Assembly (NCBI GenBank): GCA_030590405.1
Contig: JAUUYO010000036.1
Coordinates: forward strand, 1 to 17,010
Reading direction: 5' to 3'
DNA length: 17,010 nt
From: Kangiellaceae bacterium
GTDB lineage: Bacteria > Pseudomonadota > Gammaproteobacteria > Enterobacterales > Kangiellaceae
The notes under the pieces were generated by a model. The model saw nothing but the letters and a program-made list of their open reading frames with translations. It was not told where the DNA came from and made no database searches. Made by a program: the position numbers and the translations under genes. How positions within the stretch are numbered: position 1 is the stretch's first letter; each line of letters opens with the position of its first letter. Positions 1-7,574 of the stretch are shown here, in pieces.

Positions 1-177
1 AAAGCCGGTAACGGTATGGAGGATAAAACTAAGCCGACTATCAACAATCACACCATGAGCTATCGCTGTTTCTTATGATTTTAATTGATTAATCAAACTC
101 AACAGAATATTTTAATTAGCCAAAATTCACTAATAACTGCTAAAATCATCAAAACCACTACTAACGGGTATAATTCA
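1..177. other. Window edge and leader of the DUF2799 gene; no assignable gene
   Basis: Two plus-strand frames are open from the window edge, closing with TGA at 56-58 and at 76-78. Either could be the last codons of an upstream gene, but neither tail is recognisable. The stretch from about 85 to 177 is open in the frame of the next gene and has a TTG at 85. It encodes a polar, Asn/Gln/Thr-rich sequence unlike the start of a lipoprotein, so I treat it as untranslated leader. Confidence 0.3.
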
Positions 178-816
178 ATGAATTTTAGAGCGCTTAAGCC
201 ACTTCTCAGCATTGTTCTTAGCTTGCTACTCCTATTAAACATCACCTCTTGCGCTACTTTAAATGAATCCGAATGTAAAACGGCCAACTGGCAAATTATT
301 GGTTTGGAAGATGGTAGTCGTGGCAAGCATTCGTCACATATTGGCGAACATCGACAGGCATGTGCTGAATATAATGTTGCTCCTGACTTGAATGCTTATT
401 TAAAAGGTCATGCAGCAGGAATGCGTCAGTTTTGTACCGAGCAAAATGGTTATCAACAAGGTTTACAAGGCCGAAAAAATAACAACCTATGCCCTGCGGA
501 TCTGAGCAGAGGTTTTCAGCGAGGTTATCAAAAAGGCTTCGAGGTTTATAGAATGGAGACCGAAATAAACAATTTACGCAGAAGCATTGACACCCATGAA
601 CATAAAATGAACGAGCTTGCTGAATTAACCTTAAGTAAAGAAGAGGAGCTGGTTAATCGAAATACCCGAGAATATCGTCGTAGGCAGTTATTAGCAGAAA
701 TAAAGGATTTAGAAAGAGAGTCGGAAGCTATTCATATTGAGGTAGATGAAATGCGGGTTTCTTTACTTCGATTAGAACAAGATTACCAGCGTTTGATTTA
801 TCGCGAGCGAAATTAA
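178..816 (+). CDS. DUF2799 family outer-membrane-type lipoprotein
   Basis: This is a 212-residue predicted lipoprotein. I chose the ATG at 178 because it starts a classic lipoprotein signal: Lys/Arg n-region, Leu-rich core (residues 9-20) and lipobox NITSC with the acylated Cys at 25. The residue after Cys is Ala, so an outer-membrane location is likely. The middle (about 30-120) has the DUF2799 pattern of short repeated Gly/Tyr/Gln phrases such as YQQGLQGRKNN and RGFQRGYQKGF. The C-terminal third (about 123-205) is a charged heptad-like helix, probably a coiled coil. The role of DUF2799 proteins is not established; peptidoglycan or envelope spacing is only a guess. A DUF2835 gene follows 17 bases downstream on the same strand, so the two are probably co-transcribed. 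An upstream in-frame TTG at 85 would place the hydrophobic segment internally and is less likely. Confidence 0.8.
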   Translation: MNFRALKPLLSIVLSLLLLLNITSCATLNESECKTANWQIIGLEDGSRGKHSSHIGEHRQACAEYNVAPDLNAYLKGHAAGMRQFCTEQNGYQQGLQGRKNNNLCPADLSRGFQRGYQKGFEVYRMETEINNLRRSIDTHEHKMNELAELTLSKEEELVNRNTREYRRRQLLAEIKDLERESEAIHIEVDEMRVSLLRLEQDYQRLIYRERN

Positions 817-833
817 AACTCTTCGGCTTACCG

Positions 834-1052
834 ATGCCAAGCGTCCAGTTTTCACTTCATATTCAAGCCTCGGAGGTTGAAAGATATTATCGTGGTAGCG
901 CGCGGAGTATTTTGGTGAAGAGTTCAAATGGTCTAAAGGTTCGATTTCCAGCCAATCTTATCCTGCCCTATATTGCCCGTGATGGTGTCAACGGGCAATT
1001 TATTTTAAGATACGATAAAAATGGCAAGGCCTTATCTTTGCAGCGATTGTGA
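834..1052 (+). CDS. DUF2835 family small protein
   Basis: This 72-residue cytoplasmic protein matches what I recall of DUF2835. It has an N-terminal beta strand (VQFSLHIQASEVERYYRG), a middle phrase SSNGLKVRFPANLILPYIARDGVNG, and an ending FILRYDKNGKALSLQRL, giving the family's small all-beta pattern. The length is normal for the family. The function is unknown. No good Shine-Dalgarno sequence precedes the ATG. The start lies only 17 bases after the stop of the lipoprotein gene, so translation may depend on ribosomes arriving from upstream. The large glutamate dehydrogenase follows on the same strand after a 163-base gap. Confidence 0.75.
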   Translation: MPSVQFSLHIQASEVERYYRGSARSILVKSSNGLKVRFPANLILPYIARDGVNGQFILRYDKNGKALSLQRL

Positions 1053-1215
1053 GTCTAATTTACTAAGCGAGATCTGCTAAGATTAATTGAGCGGCCAATT
1101 ATTTCCTGGCGGAATAAAAATAATTAAAGTATCGTTGAATATTCGTGCCAATCCATAAACTTTATCCTACAATAACAACAGTTTAACCAATAATGATATT
1201 CCTTAAGGGATCGAC

Positions 1216-4200
1216 ATGTTAAAAAGCAAAAATCCTCATGAAAGCGTTTTGTTCAAAAATGTCTTAAAGTTAATCGAATCGAAATTCAGAAAAAAACAAG
1301 CGGCTTTAGTTTCAGAGTTTGCTCGTTATTTTTGTACCAATATCACCGCTGGCGATGTTGAGTTTAAAACGGCCAATGATCTCTATTCGCCCATTGTCAG
1401 TCTATGGCAGTTTACTCAAGAAAATCAGTCAGCCCAGAGCCTTCGAGTTTATTCTCCAGAATTAGAAACTCAGGGCTGGCAGACAAAACACAGCGTTATC
1501 GAGCTAGTTCATGAAGATATGCCTTTTTTGGTTGATTCGATCCGCATGGAATTAAATAGAATGGGCATTGGTGTGCATTTGCATATTCATCTGCCGATGA
1601 CCTTGACTCGAGACAATAAAGGATTAATTACCAGGCTTCAAAAACCGGGGCAAATTAATGCTAAGCCATCAATTACCCCGATGTTACTGGAAATAGACCG
1701 TCAGTTAGAACAATCCGAACTGGACCTGATCCGGGATAATATCATCAGTATTTTACAAGAAGTAACCGCGGCGGTTTCTGACTGGAAAAACATGTGTGGC
1801 AAATTAGATCTGGTTATCGATAATATGAACCATTTGCCAAGCATTTTGCAAAGTGAAAAAAATATTGAAAGTCGGGAGTTTTTGCAATGGATCCGTGGCA
1901 ACCACTTTACGTTATTAGGTTACGCTTATTATGAATTAAACGATTCGAGTTCGGGGCAAAAATTAGTGCCTAAAAAGAACTCTTTATTGGGAATTAATAC
2001 CATCGATGCCTGGAAGCCGAAAGCTTATAAATTGGATGACTTACCTAAAGGAGCACGCAACTTAATCCTTAAAAAGGATAACTTATTGGTATTGACCAAG
2101 TTAAGTGCTGTCTCAAGAGTCCATCGACCCGCGCATATTGATTATGTTGGGATAAAACGAGTGAATCAAAAAGGTGAAATGATTGGTGAAGACCGATTTA
2201 TCGGGTTGTACACCTCGGCGGCTTACAATATCAACCCGATGAATATTCCAGTATTAAGACAAAAAATTTTAGTGGTGCAAGAAGAGTCGGGACTGTCAAA
2301 TTATGAGCATGACAGTAAGGTACTTAGAAATATTCTGGAAACTTACCCAAGAGATGAGCTTTTTCAAACCGGATATGCCAATCTGCTTGAAACCTCAATG
2401 GGAATATTGCAAATGCAGGAGCGGCCGATTATTCGTCTGTTTATTCGTCGTGACCCCTACGGACGATTTTTTTCTTGTCTGGTTTATGTGCCTCGTGAAA
2501 TCTATAACACTAAAATTCGATTAAAGATCACCGAAATCTTATCTGAAGAATTAGGTGCCACTGGGCCTGTACAATTCACCACCACTTTTTCAGAATCAGT
2601 ACTTTCCAGAATTCACTTTATTGTCCCTGTTGAAAATGCCGAAACAACTAAATACGATTTAGCCGCAATCGAAAAAGATCTGCAACAGTCAGCTCATTCC
2701 TGGGAAGATAACCTTAAAGATGCATTGTTATCCTCTTATGGTGAAGCAGAAGGAAAACGACTGAGCAATCGTTATATCAATGCCTTTCAAGCGGGTTATC
2801 AAGATGATTCGACCATTCCTACTGCGGTTTTAGATATCAAGCATATGGAGTTGTTGTCAGAAACCAATGAGCTAAGCATGTTGTTGTATAGAGCCCAGGA
2901 GGACGAGCAGGAAAAAATAAAATTCAAACTGTTTTATAGAAATCGCCCAAAGCCATTGTCTGAAGTGATGCCAATGTTAGAAAATATGGGCTTAAAGGTC
3001 ATCGGTGAAACCCCCTTCAAGATAAAACCGGTTGGTGGGGTGAACCGTTGGATCAGTGATTTTGAAATGAAACATGCTGACGGTGAAATGCTAAATCTTG
3101 AAGCGCTTAAAGATAAATTTCAAGAAGCATTTCGCGAAATCTGGTTAGGCGATGCTGAAAATGATGGTTTTAATCGGCTTATTTTAAGTGCTTCTCTCGA
3201 TTGGCGAGAAACGGCATTGCTAAGAGCTTATGCGAAATATAAATGGCAAATAGGTTCAAGTTTCTCACAACAATATGTTGAAGAGACGCTCGCTGCATAT
3301 CCTGCTATTTCCCGGTTGATAGTTGATTACTTCTATCAAAAATTTGATCCGGCTATTACAAGAGATAACCGAAAAGAAAATGTGCTTCACAAGAGGATTG
3401 TTAAAGGCTTGGAAAGTGTTTCTAACCTTGATCAGGATAGAATTCTCAATCGTTATTTAGAATTAATTGATGTCACCGTTAGAACCAATTTTTTCCAGTT
3501 AGATGAAAAGGGTAAGCCGAAGAGTTATATCTCGATCAAGTTAACACCTGCCAAAATTATTGACATCCCTCAGCCAGCTCCAATGTTTGAGATTTTTGTT
3601 TATTCACCACAATTAGAAGGAGTGCATCTTCGCGGAGGAAAAGTGGCTCGGGGCGGATTAAGATGGTCTGACAGAAAAGAAGACTTCCGTACTGAAATTC
3701 TTGGGTTAGTCAAAGCGCAGCAAGTCAAAAACTCGGTGATCGTGCCAGTTGGCGCTAAGGGGGGATTTGTTTGCAAACGTAATCTTGCAGGGTTGTCCCG
3801 TGATGAATTTATGCAAGAAGGCATCAGTTGCTACAAGATATTTATCAGTGCTTTGCTAGATGTCACTGATAATTTGATTGATGGTAAATTAGTTCCACCA
3901 GAAAATGTGGTCAGGTTGGATGAAAACGACCCTTATTTAGTGGTTGCTGCAGATAAAGGCACGGCAACTTTTTCCGATATAGCCAACGGTATTTCAGAAA
4001 AATATAACTTTTGGTTAGGTGATGCCTTTGCTTCTGGCGGCAGTATAGGTTATGACCACAAAAAAATGGGAATTACTGCTAAAGGTGCCTGGGAGTCGGT
4101 GAAACGACATTTCATGGAAATGGGAATTGATTGTCAGTCAACCGATTTTACCGCTGTTGGCGTGGGTGATATGGCTGGAGATGTGTTTGGTAATGGCATG

Positions 4201-6087
4201 TTATGTTCGCGGCATATTAAGTTGATTGCTGCCTTTAACCATATGCATATTTTTATTGATCCAAGCCCAGATTCTGAAAAAAGCTATTGTGAACGAGAAA
4301 GATTATTTAACCTTACTCGCTCAAGTTGGGAAGATTATGACGCCAAATTAATCTCAAAAGGTGGCGGAATTTTTTCTCGCTCTGCAAAATCAATTCCACT
4401 CAGTAAAGAAATCAAAAACTGGTTAGGTTTAACCGCTGATAGTCTGCCACCTAACAAGTTAATTAATGAAATTTTAAAATCTCATATTGATTTGTTGTGG
4501 AACGGCGGTATTGGTACTTATGTCAAAGCCACTAGCGAAACGGCCAGTGATGTTGGCGACAGAGCAAACGACAACCTGCGAGTAAACGGTAGCGAGCTTA
4601 ACTGTAAAATTATTGGCGAAGGCGGTAATTTAGGGGTTACTCAGTTAGGCAGGATTGAGTATATGCAAAACGGTGGACGAGGAAACTCGGATTTCATCGA
4701 TAATGCTGGTGGTGTCAACTGTTCTGACAATGAAGTGAATATCAAAATTTTATTAAATCAAATTGTTGCCGATGGCGATATGACCGTGAAGCAACGCAAT
4801 AAAGTTTTGCTCAGCATGACCGATGAAGTTGGTGAAATTGTTCTAAGAGAAAACTTTCTACAAGCTCAAACGATTAGTATGAGTGAAGAACGTTCGGTAA
4901 AAATGGTCAAAGAATTGATGCGCTTTGTTCACTGGATGGAAAAAGAAGGAAAAATTGACCGTGAACTGGAGTTTCTGCCAAGTGATGAAGAGTTATTAGA
5001 AAGACTTGCAAGAGGTCAAGGATTAACCAGAGCGGAACTCGCAGTGCTAGCGGCTTACGGTAAAATGATTTTGAAAGAAGACTTATGTACCCCCGAAGTC
5101 GCTAACGAAAAATATTATCAAAATGAGTTAGTCCTGTATTTTCCTAGTGCGTTGCGTAAAAAATACTCACAACAAATGCAAAAACATCCGTTAAAAAATG
5201 AAATTATTGCAATGCGGCTTGCTAACGAAATGGTCGATTATTTAGGCAGTAATTTTGCGTTCAGAACCATCGACGAAACCGGCGCAGTACCATCGGATGT
5301 CGCTATATGTTTTACCCTGGCAAAAGAAATATTCGAAATGCCTGAAATCTGGAAGCAGATAGAGTCTTTAGATCATTCTGTGCCCGCTTCGGTAAAAAAT
5401 AACATGTTTTATCAAACTCAAAGAATGATTAGACGTTGCACTCGGTGGTTTTTAAGGCATCGTCGCAAAAACCTGGCCATCAGTGAAGGTATTGAGTTTT
5501 TTAAGACGAAAGTTGCCGAATTACAAAAAGATATCAAAAATGCCCTGGATAAATCTGAGGTGGCTAATATACAAAAAAGTATTGAGCAATGGGGTGAACA
5601 AGGCGTACCTGATCGATTAGCAACAAGAGTTAGCTATTTGAGTACCATGTTTTCCGCATTAGATATTGTTGAAATGTCAAAACTGACTGGTCTGAATGTC
5701 TCGTTAGTCGGTGAAGTTTATTACAAACTTGGCGCTAAACTCGAACTACATTGGTTCCTCGAACAAATTACCCTACAACCCGTCGATAATCACTGGCAAG
5801 CTTTTGCTCGAGCAACCTTCAGGGAAGAACTTGACTGGCAGCAACGTAGTCTTACTGTGGCGGTTTTACACATGTCAGATAAAAATGCCAATGCCGAAGA
5901 AAGGATCATTGCCTGGATTATTGAAAATGATGCTCTGCTGGCCAGATGGCAACAAATGGTCGCTGATTTTAGAGCAAGTAGTCGCCATGAGTTTGCTAAA
6001 TTTTCGGTGGCATTAAGAGAGTTATTGATCTTGGTGCAAAGCAGTATACGGGCCGCAGCGATCGCTAGAGAGGATGATTTTTCTTAA
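1216..6087 (+). CDS. gdhB: NAD-specific glutamate dehydrogenase, large 180-kDa type
   Basis: The enzyme catalyses oxidative deamination of glutamate to 2-oxoglutarate and ammonium with NAD+, feeding amino-acid carbon into the TCA cycle in the cytoplasm. At 1623 residues it has the usual length of the large bacterial GDH class. The first ~700 residues form the regulatory N-terminal region with ACT-like folds. The catalytic core follows, with GGLRWSDRKEDFRTE at 812-826, VPVGAKGGF (Lys848 in the glutamate-binding signature), GVGDMAGDVFGNGM at about 982-995 and DLLWNGGIGTYVK at 1092-1104. The C-terminal ~400 residues are the helical domain of this class. No frame break is seen. The ATG is preceded by AAGGG about 7 bases upstream. 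In this class activity is usually controlled allosterically (by arginine in Pseudomonas); that cannot be judged here. The symbol gdhB follows P. aeruginosa usage. Confidence 0.95.
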   Translation: MLKSKNPHESVLFKNVLKLIESKFRKKQAALVSEFARYFCTNITAGDVEFKTANDLYSPIVSLWQFTQENQSAQSLRVYSPELETQGWQTKHSVIELVHEDMPFLVDSIRMELNRMGIGVHLHIHLPMTLTRDNKGLITRLQKPGQINAKPSITPMLLEIDRQLEQSELDLIRDNIISILQEVTAAVSDWKNMCGKLDLVIDNMNHLPSILQSEKNIESREFLQWIRGNHFTLLGYAYYELNDSSSGQKLVPKKNSLLGINTIDAWKPKAYKLDDLPKGARNLILKKDNLLVLTKLSAVSRVHRPAHIDYVGIKRVNQKGEMIGEDRFIGLYTSAAYNINPMNIPVLRQKILVVQEESGLSNYEHDSKVLRNILETYPRDELFQTGYANLLETSMGILQMQERPIIRLFIRRDPYGRFFSCLVYVPREIYNTKIRLKITEILSEELGATGPVQFTTTFSESVLSRIHFIVPVENAETTKYDLAAIEKDLQQSAHSWEDNLKDALLSSYGEAEGKRLSNRYINAFQAGYQDDSTIPTAVLDIKHMELLSETNELSMLLYRAQEDEQEKIKFKLFYRNRPKPLSEVMPMLENMGLKVIGETPFKIKPVGGVNRWISDFEMKHADGEMLNLEALKDKFQEAFREIWLGDAENDGFNRLILSASLDWRETALLRAYAKYKWQIGSSFSQQYVEETLAAYPAISRLIVDYFYQKFDPAITRDNRKENVLHKRIVKGLESVSNLDQDRILNRYLELIDVTVRTNFFQLDEKGKPKSYISIKLTPAKIIDIPQPAPMFEIFVYSPQLEGVHLRGGKVARGGLRWSDRKEDFRTEILGLVKAQQVKNSVIVPVGAKGGFVCKRNLAGLSRDEFMQEGISCYKIFISALLDVTDNLIDGKLVPPENVVRLDENDPYLVVAADKGTATFSDIANGISEKYNFWLGDAFASGGSIGYDHKKMGITAKGAWESVKRHFMEMGIDCQSTDFTAVGVGDMAGDVFGNGMLCSRHIKLIAAFNHMHIFIDPSPDSEKSYCERERLFNLTRSSWEDYDAKLISKGGGIFSRSAKSIPLSKEIKNWLGLTADSLPPNKLINEILKSHIDLLWNGGIGTYVKATSETASDVGDRANDNLRVNGSELNCKIIGEGGNLGVTQLGRIEYMQNGGRGNSDFIDNAGGVNCSDNEVNIKILLNQIVADGDMTVKQRNKVLLSMTDEVGEIVLRENFLQAQTISMSEERSVKMVKELMRFVHWMEKEGKIDRELEFLPSDEELLERLARGQGLTRAELAVLAAYGKMILKEDLCTPEVANEKYYQNELVLYFPSALRKKYSQQMQKHPLKNEIIAMRLANEMVDYLGSNFAFRTIDETGAVPSDVAICFTLAKEIFEMPEIWKQIESLDHSVPASVKNNMFYQTQRMIRRCTRWFLRHRRKNLAISEGIEFFKTKVAELQKDIKNALDKSEVANIQKSIEQWGEQGVPDRLATRVSYLSTMFSALDIVEMSKLTGLNVSLVGEVYYKLGAKLELHWFLEQITLQPVDNHWQAFARATFREELDWQQRSLTVAVLHMSDKNANAEERIIAWIIENDALLARWQQMVADFRASSRHEFAKFSVALRELLILVQSSIRAAAIAREDDFS

Positions 6088-6094
6088 ATAGCAT

Positions 6095-6125
6095 TTGCCT
6101 CCTTCTTAAATAATGGAGGAGGCAA
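6095..6125 (+). terminator. Hairpin after the glutamate dehydrogenase gene
   Basis: TTGCCTCC (6095-6102) pairs perfectly with GGAGGCAA (6118-6125) around a 15-base loop, 8-38 bases after the gdhB stop. No T run follows, so this is either a Rho-dependent or mRNA-stabilising hairpin or a weak terminator. It lies between convergent genes and could serve both strands. Confidence 0.4.
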
Positions 6126-6147
6126 TTAAGCAAAATATCCTTAACCT

Positions 6148-6741
6148 TTATGTAGCACAAGTTTTTTTAACGACCTCTTGCAGTTCTGCAATCATTTTAT
6201 TTTTCTGTTCATCAGTATAGGACTTATAGCTTTTATTGCCATTTTGATCGATGGTGTAGATTGGTCTACCACGACCATAGACCCAAATCATGCGCTTTGC
6301 TTCTTTACATGCCTGGATGGCTTTGTTTCGCTGTTGTTCTTTTTTTTCATCTGCTATTTGTTTATCTTGAGCTTCTTCATTCGCAATGGACTGGATTTTA
6401 TTTTGATGCCGGATCAGTGAAGAAGCTCTTCTTTTTGCCTCAATCACTTCAGTATTGCTCGGCTGACGCTTCATTTTGAGTTGCTGACTTTTCTCATCAA
6501 ATGGCTTGTCGGAATAATGAATCTTGCCATTTTCATCGGTCCATTTATAAACTTTTGCTTCAGCAGAAAAGGAGAATAGGGTCGCTATGAGCAATACGAA
6601 GGTGGTTATTGGAACTGCTTTAAAAATAGGAACTGCTTTAAAAATAGGAATTGCTTTAAAAATAGGAACTGCTTTAAAAATAAAATAATTCATAGATGAC
6701 TCGTGATTATACAACCAGAACGCTTGCCTTAATTTTGACAT
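6148..6741 (-). CDS. DUF4124 domain secreted protein with repeat-expanded signal peptide
   Basis: This predicted periplasmic protein is 197 residues from the first ATG. After the signal peptide (hydrophobic core about 48-60, likely cleavage SAEA|KVYKW after residue 62) comes the DUF4124 motif KVYKWTDENGKIHYSDKP (63-80). A Lys/Glu/Gln-rich helical stretch follows (about 95-150), then a C-terminal part with two Cys (QACKEAK and KKTCAT) that could form a disulfide. The function of DUF4124 is unknown. The start is ambiguous. The ATG at 6741 has GAGG 7 bases upstream, whereas the ATG at 6693 (MNYFIFKAVP) starts closer to a normal signal peptide but has a weaker site. Between the start and the hydrophobic core sit four copies of the hexapeptide IFKAVP (one with Ile for Val), residues 21-44, encoded by an 18-bp tandem repeat. 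Without the extra copies the peptide would be of ordinary length. Confidence 0.75.
   Translation of the reverse strand: MSKLRQAFWLYNHESSMNYFIFKAVPIFKAIPIFKAVPIFKAVPITTFVLLIATLFSFSAEAKVYKWTDENGKIHYSDKPFDEKSQQLKMKRQPSNTEVIEAKRRASSLIRHQNKIQSIANEEAQDKQIADEKKEQQRNKAIQACKEAKRMIWVYGRGRPIYTIDQNGNKSYKSYTDEQKNKMIAELQEVVKKTCAT
6611..6682. repeat. 18-bp tandem repeat, four copies
   Basis: Four head-to-tail copies of GGAACTGCTTTAAAAATA occupy 6611-6628, 6629-6646, 6647-6664 and 6665-6682. Only the third differs (one C to T). The unit is a multiple of three and on the minus strand encodes IFKAVP in the signal-peptide region of the DUF4124 gene, so copy-number change keeps the frame. Confidence 0.97.
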
Positions 6742-6841
6742 ATTTGAACCTCGCGATGCTAGCTTTACTCCAATGAAAGGCCGATTTAGCCGATATTCTA
6801 AACTTAATCTAAATAAATCGTTTAAACGTGAGGAGACACAT

Positions 6842-7039
6842 ATGGCAACCCAAATTCCACGAGATTCCGAAATAATGAGCTGGGATCCTGAAAATATGGA
6901 GACTTATTGGCAGCAATGTCGTAATTTTGATACCAGACCTATTATGAGTATTCGGCAAAGTCAAGAGGTCAGCCAGGCCGCGTTCAGTAATATGCTAAAG
7001 CGTTTTGCCGAGGAGCGGCGTAGTAAATCAGGTATGTGA
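6842..7039 (+). CDS. Small hypothetical protein, 65 residues
   Basis: I do not recognise a family. The ATG at 6842 is preceded by a strong GTGAGGAG Shine-Dalgarno (6828-6835) 6 bases away, which decides the start over an in-frame ATG at 6773 that lacks one. The product begins MATQIPRDSEIMSWDPENME, is acidic in the first half (SWDPENMETYWQQC), and ends in a basic helix (NMLKRFAEERRSKSGM). It has no signal peptide or membrane segment, so it is probably cytoplasmic. It stands alone: divergent from the DUF4124 gene upstream and convergent with the zinc-ribbon gene downstream. The quality of the ribosome binding site is the main reason to accept it. The architecture (acidic start, QSQEVSQAAFSNMLKRF helix) would suit a small binding protein, but nothing specific can be claimed. 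Confidence 0.6.
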   Translation: MATQIPRDSEIMSWDPENMETYWQQCRNFDTRPIMSIRQSQEVSQAAFSNMLKRFAEERRSKSGM

Positions 7040-7068
7040 AACTCACACCTTCTATTTGCTACAAGCTG

Positions 7069-7413
7069 CTAGTTACCTTTTTTGAACATAATTAGTCTGA
7101 CTCGAGTTACCAGATACCAAGCCGCACCAATTGCTAGTAGTCCCAGCTTTAGCATATCTGAAACAGTGGCAAATCCACGCCCGCCAAAATACCATAAGCT
7201 AGCACCTAATAGCACTAAGATGATGCCAGTCATTGCCTGCATTTGTAGAGAGTACTTCTTTTTGATATGTGCCAAATGTTTTTTTGAGGTTAATTGTTCC
7301 TTAGTAAACCCTTCGGAAGTTGATTTGCTCACAAAATCATACTGACAGTTGGCACAGACTTTGGCTTTGTCTGAAGTTTTTTGGTTGCAGGAAGGGCAGT
7401 TAATGATGGCCAT
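7069..7413 (-). CDS. Zinc-ribbon small membrane protein
   Basis: This 114-residue protein has an N-terminal zinc ribbon with two CxxC knuckles (Cys6/Cys9 and Cys20/Cys23). A basic linker follows (about 40-55, KKHLAHIKKKY), then two predicted membrane helices (about 60-76 and 86-102) separated by a short Gly-rich turn, and a basic C-terminal tail. By the positive-inside rule the ribbon and tail both face the cytoplasm. The start has AAGGA 11 bases upstream, rather distant but usable. It resembles the many unnamed zinc-ribbon membrane proteins of gammaproteobacteria, whose function is unknown. It lies 30 bases from the convergent end of the 65-residue gene and 161 bases downstream of the pepN stop on the same strand. 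Confidence 0.7.
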   Translation of the reverse strand: MAIINCPSCNQKTSDKAKVCANCQYDFVSKSTSEGFTKEQLTSKKHLAHIKKKYSLQMQAMTGIILVLLGASLWYFGGRGFATVSDMLKLGLLAIGAAWYLVTRVRLIMFKKGN

Positions 7414-7529
7414 TTTCAGAGGATTCCTTTGAGAACTTTCAATTGATTTACTGGCTATTGTATCACTAGCGGTGGGTTATTTCAGTTAGCCAATAAAAAA
7501 CATTGTAAGTAAAAAGCTAATTATACAAA

Positions 7530-7551
7530 TTCCCACGCAGAAGCATGGGAA
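7530..7551 (-). terminator. Possible weak terminator after pepN
   Basis: TTCCCA (7530-7535) pairs with TGGGAA (7546-7551), with a further short GC pairing inside. Read on the minus strand the hairpin is followed by TTTGTATAATT. This would end pepN transcription before the zinc-ribbon gene. The stem is short and the T run is broken, so confidence is low. Confidence 0.35.
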
Positions 7552-7574
7552 CTAAAAAAATTGATTTTGTGTGC

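Noticed and set aside
85..177. Longer N-terminus of the DUF2799 lipoprotein from a TTG at 85
   Set aside because: It would bury the lipoprotein signal 31 residues inside the protein; the ATG at 178 gives a normal signal and lipobox.
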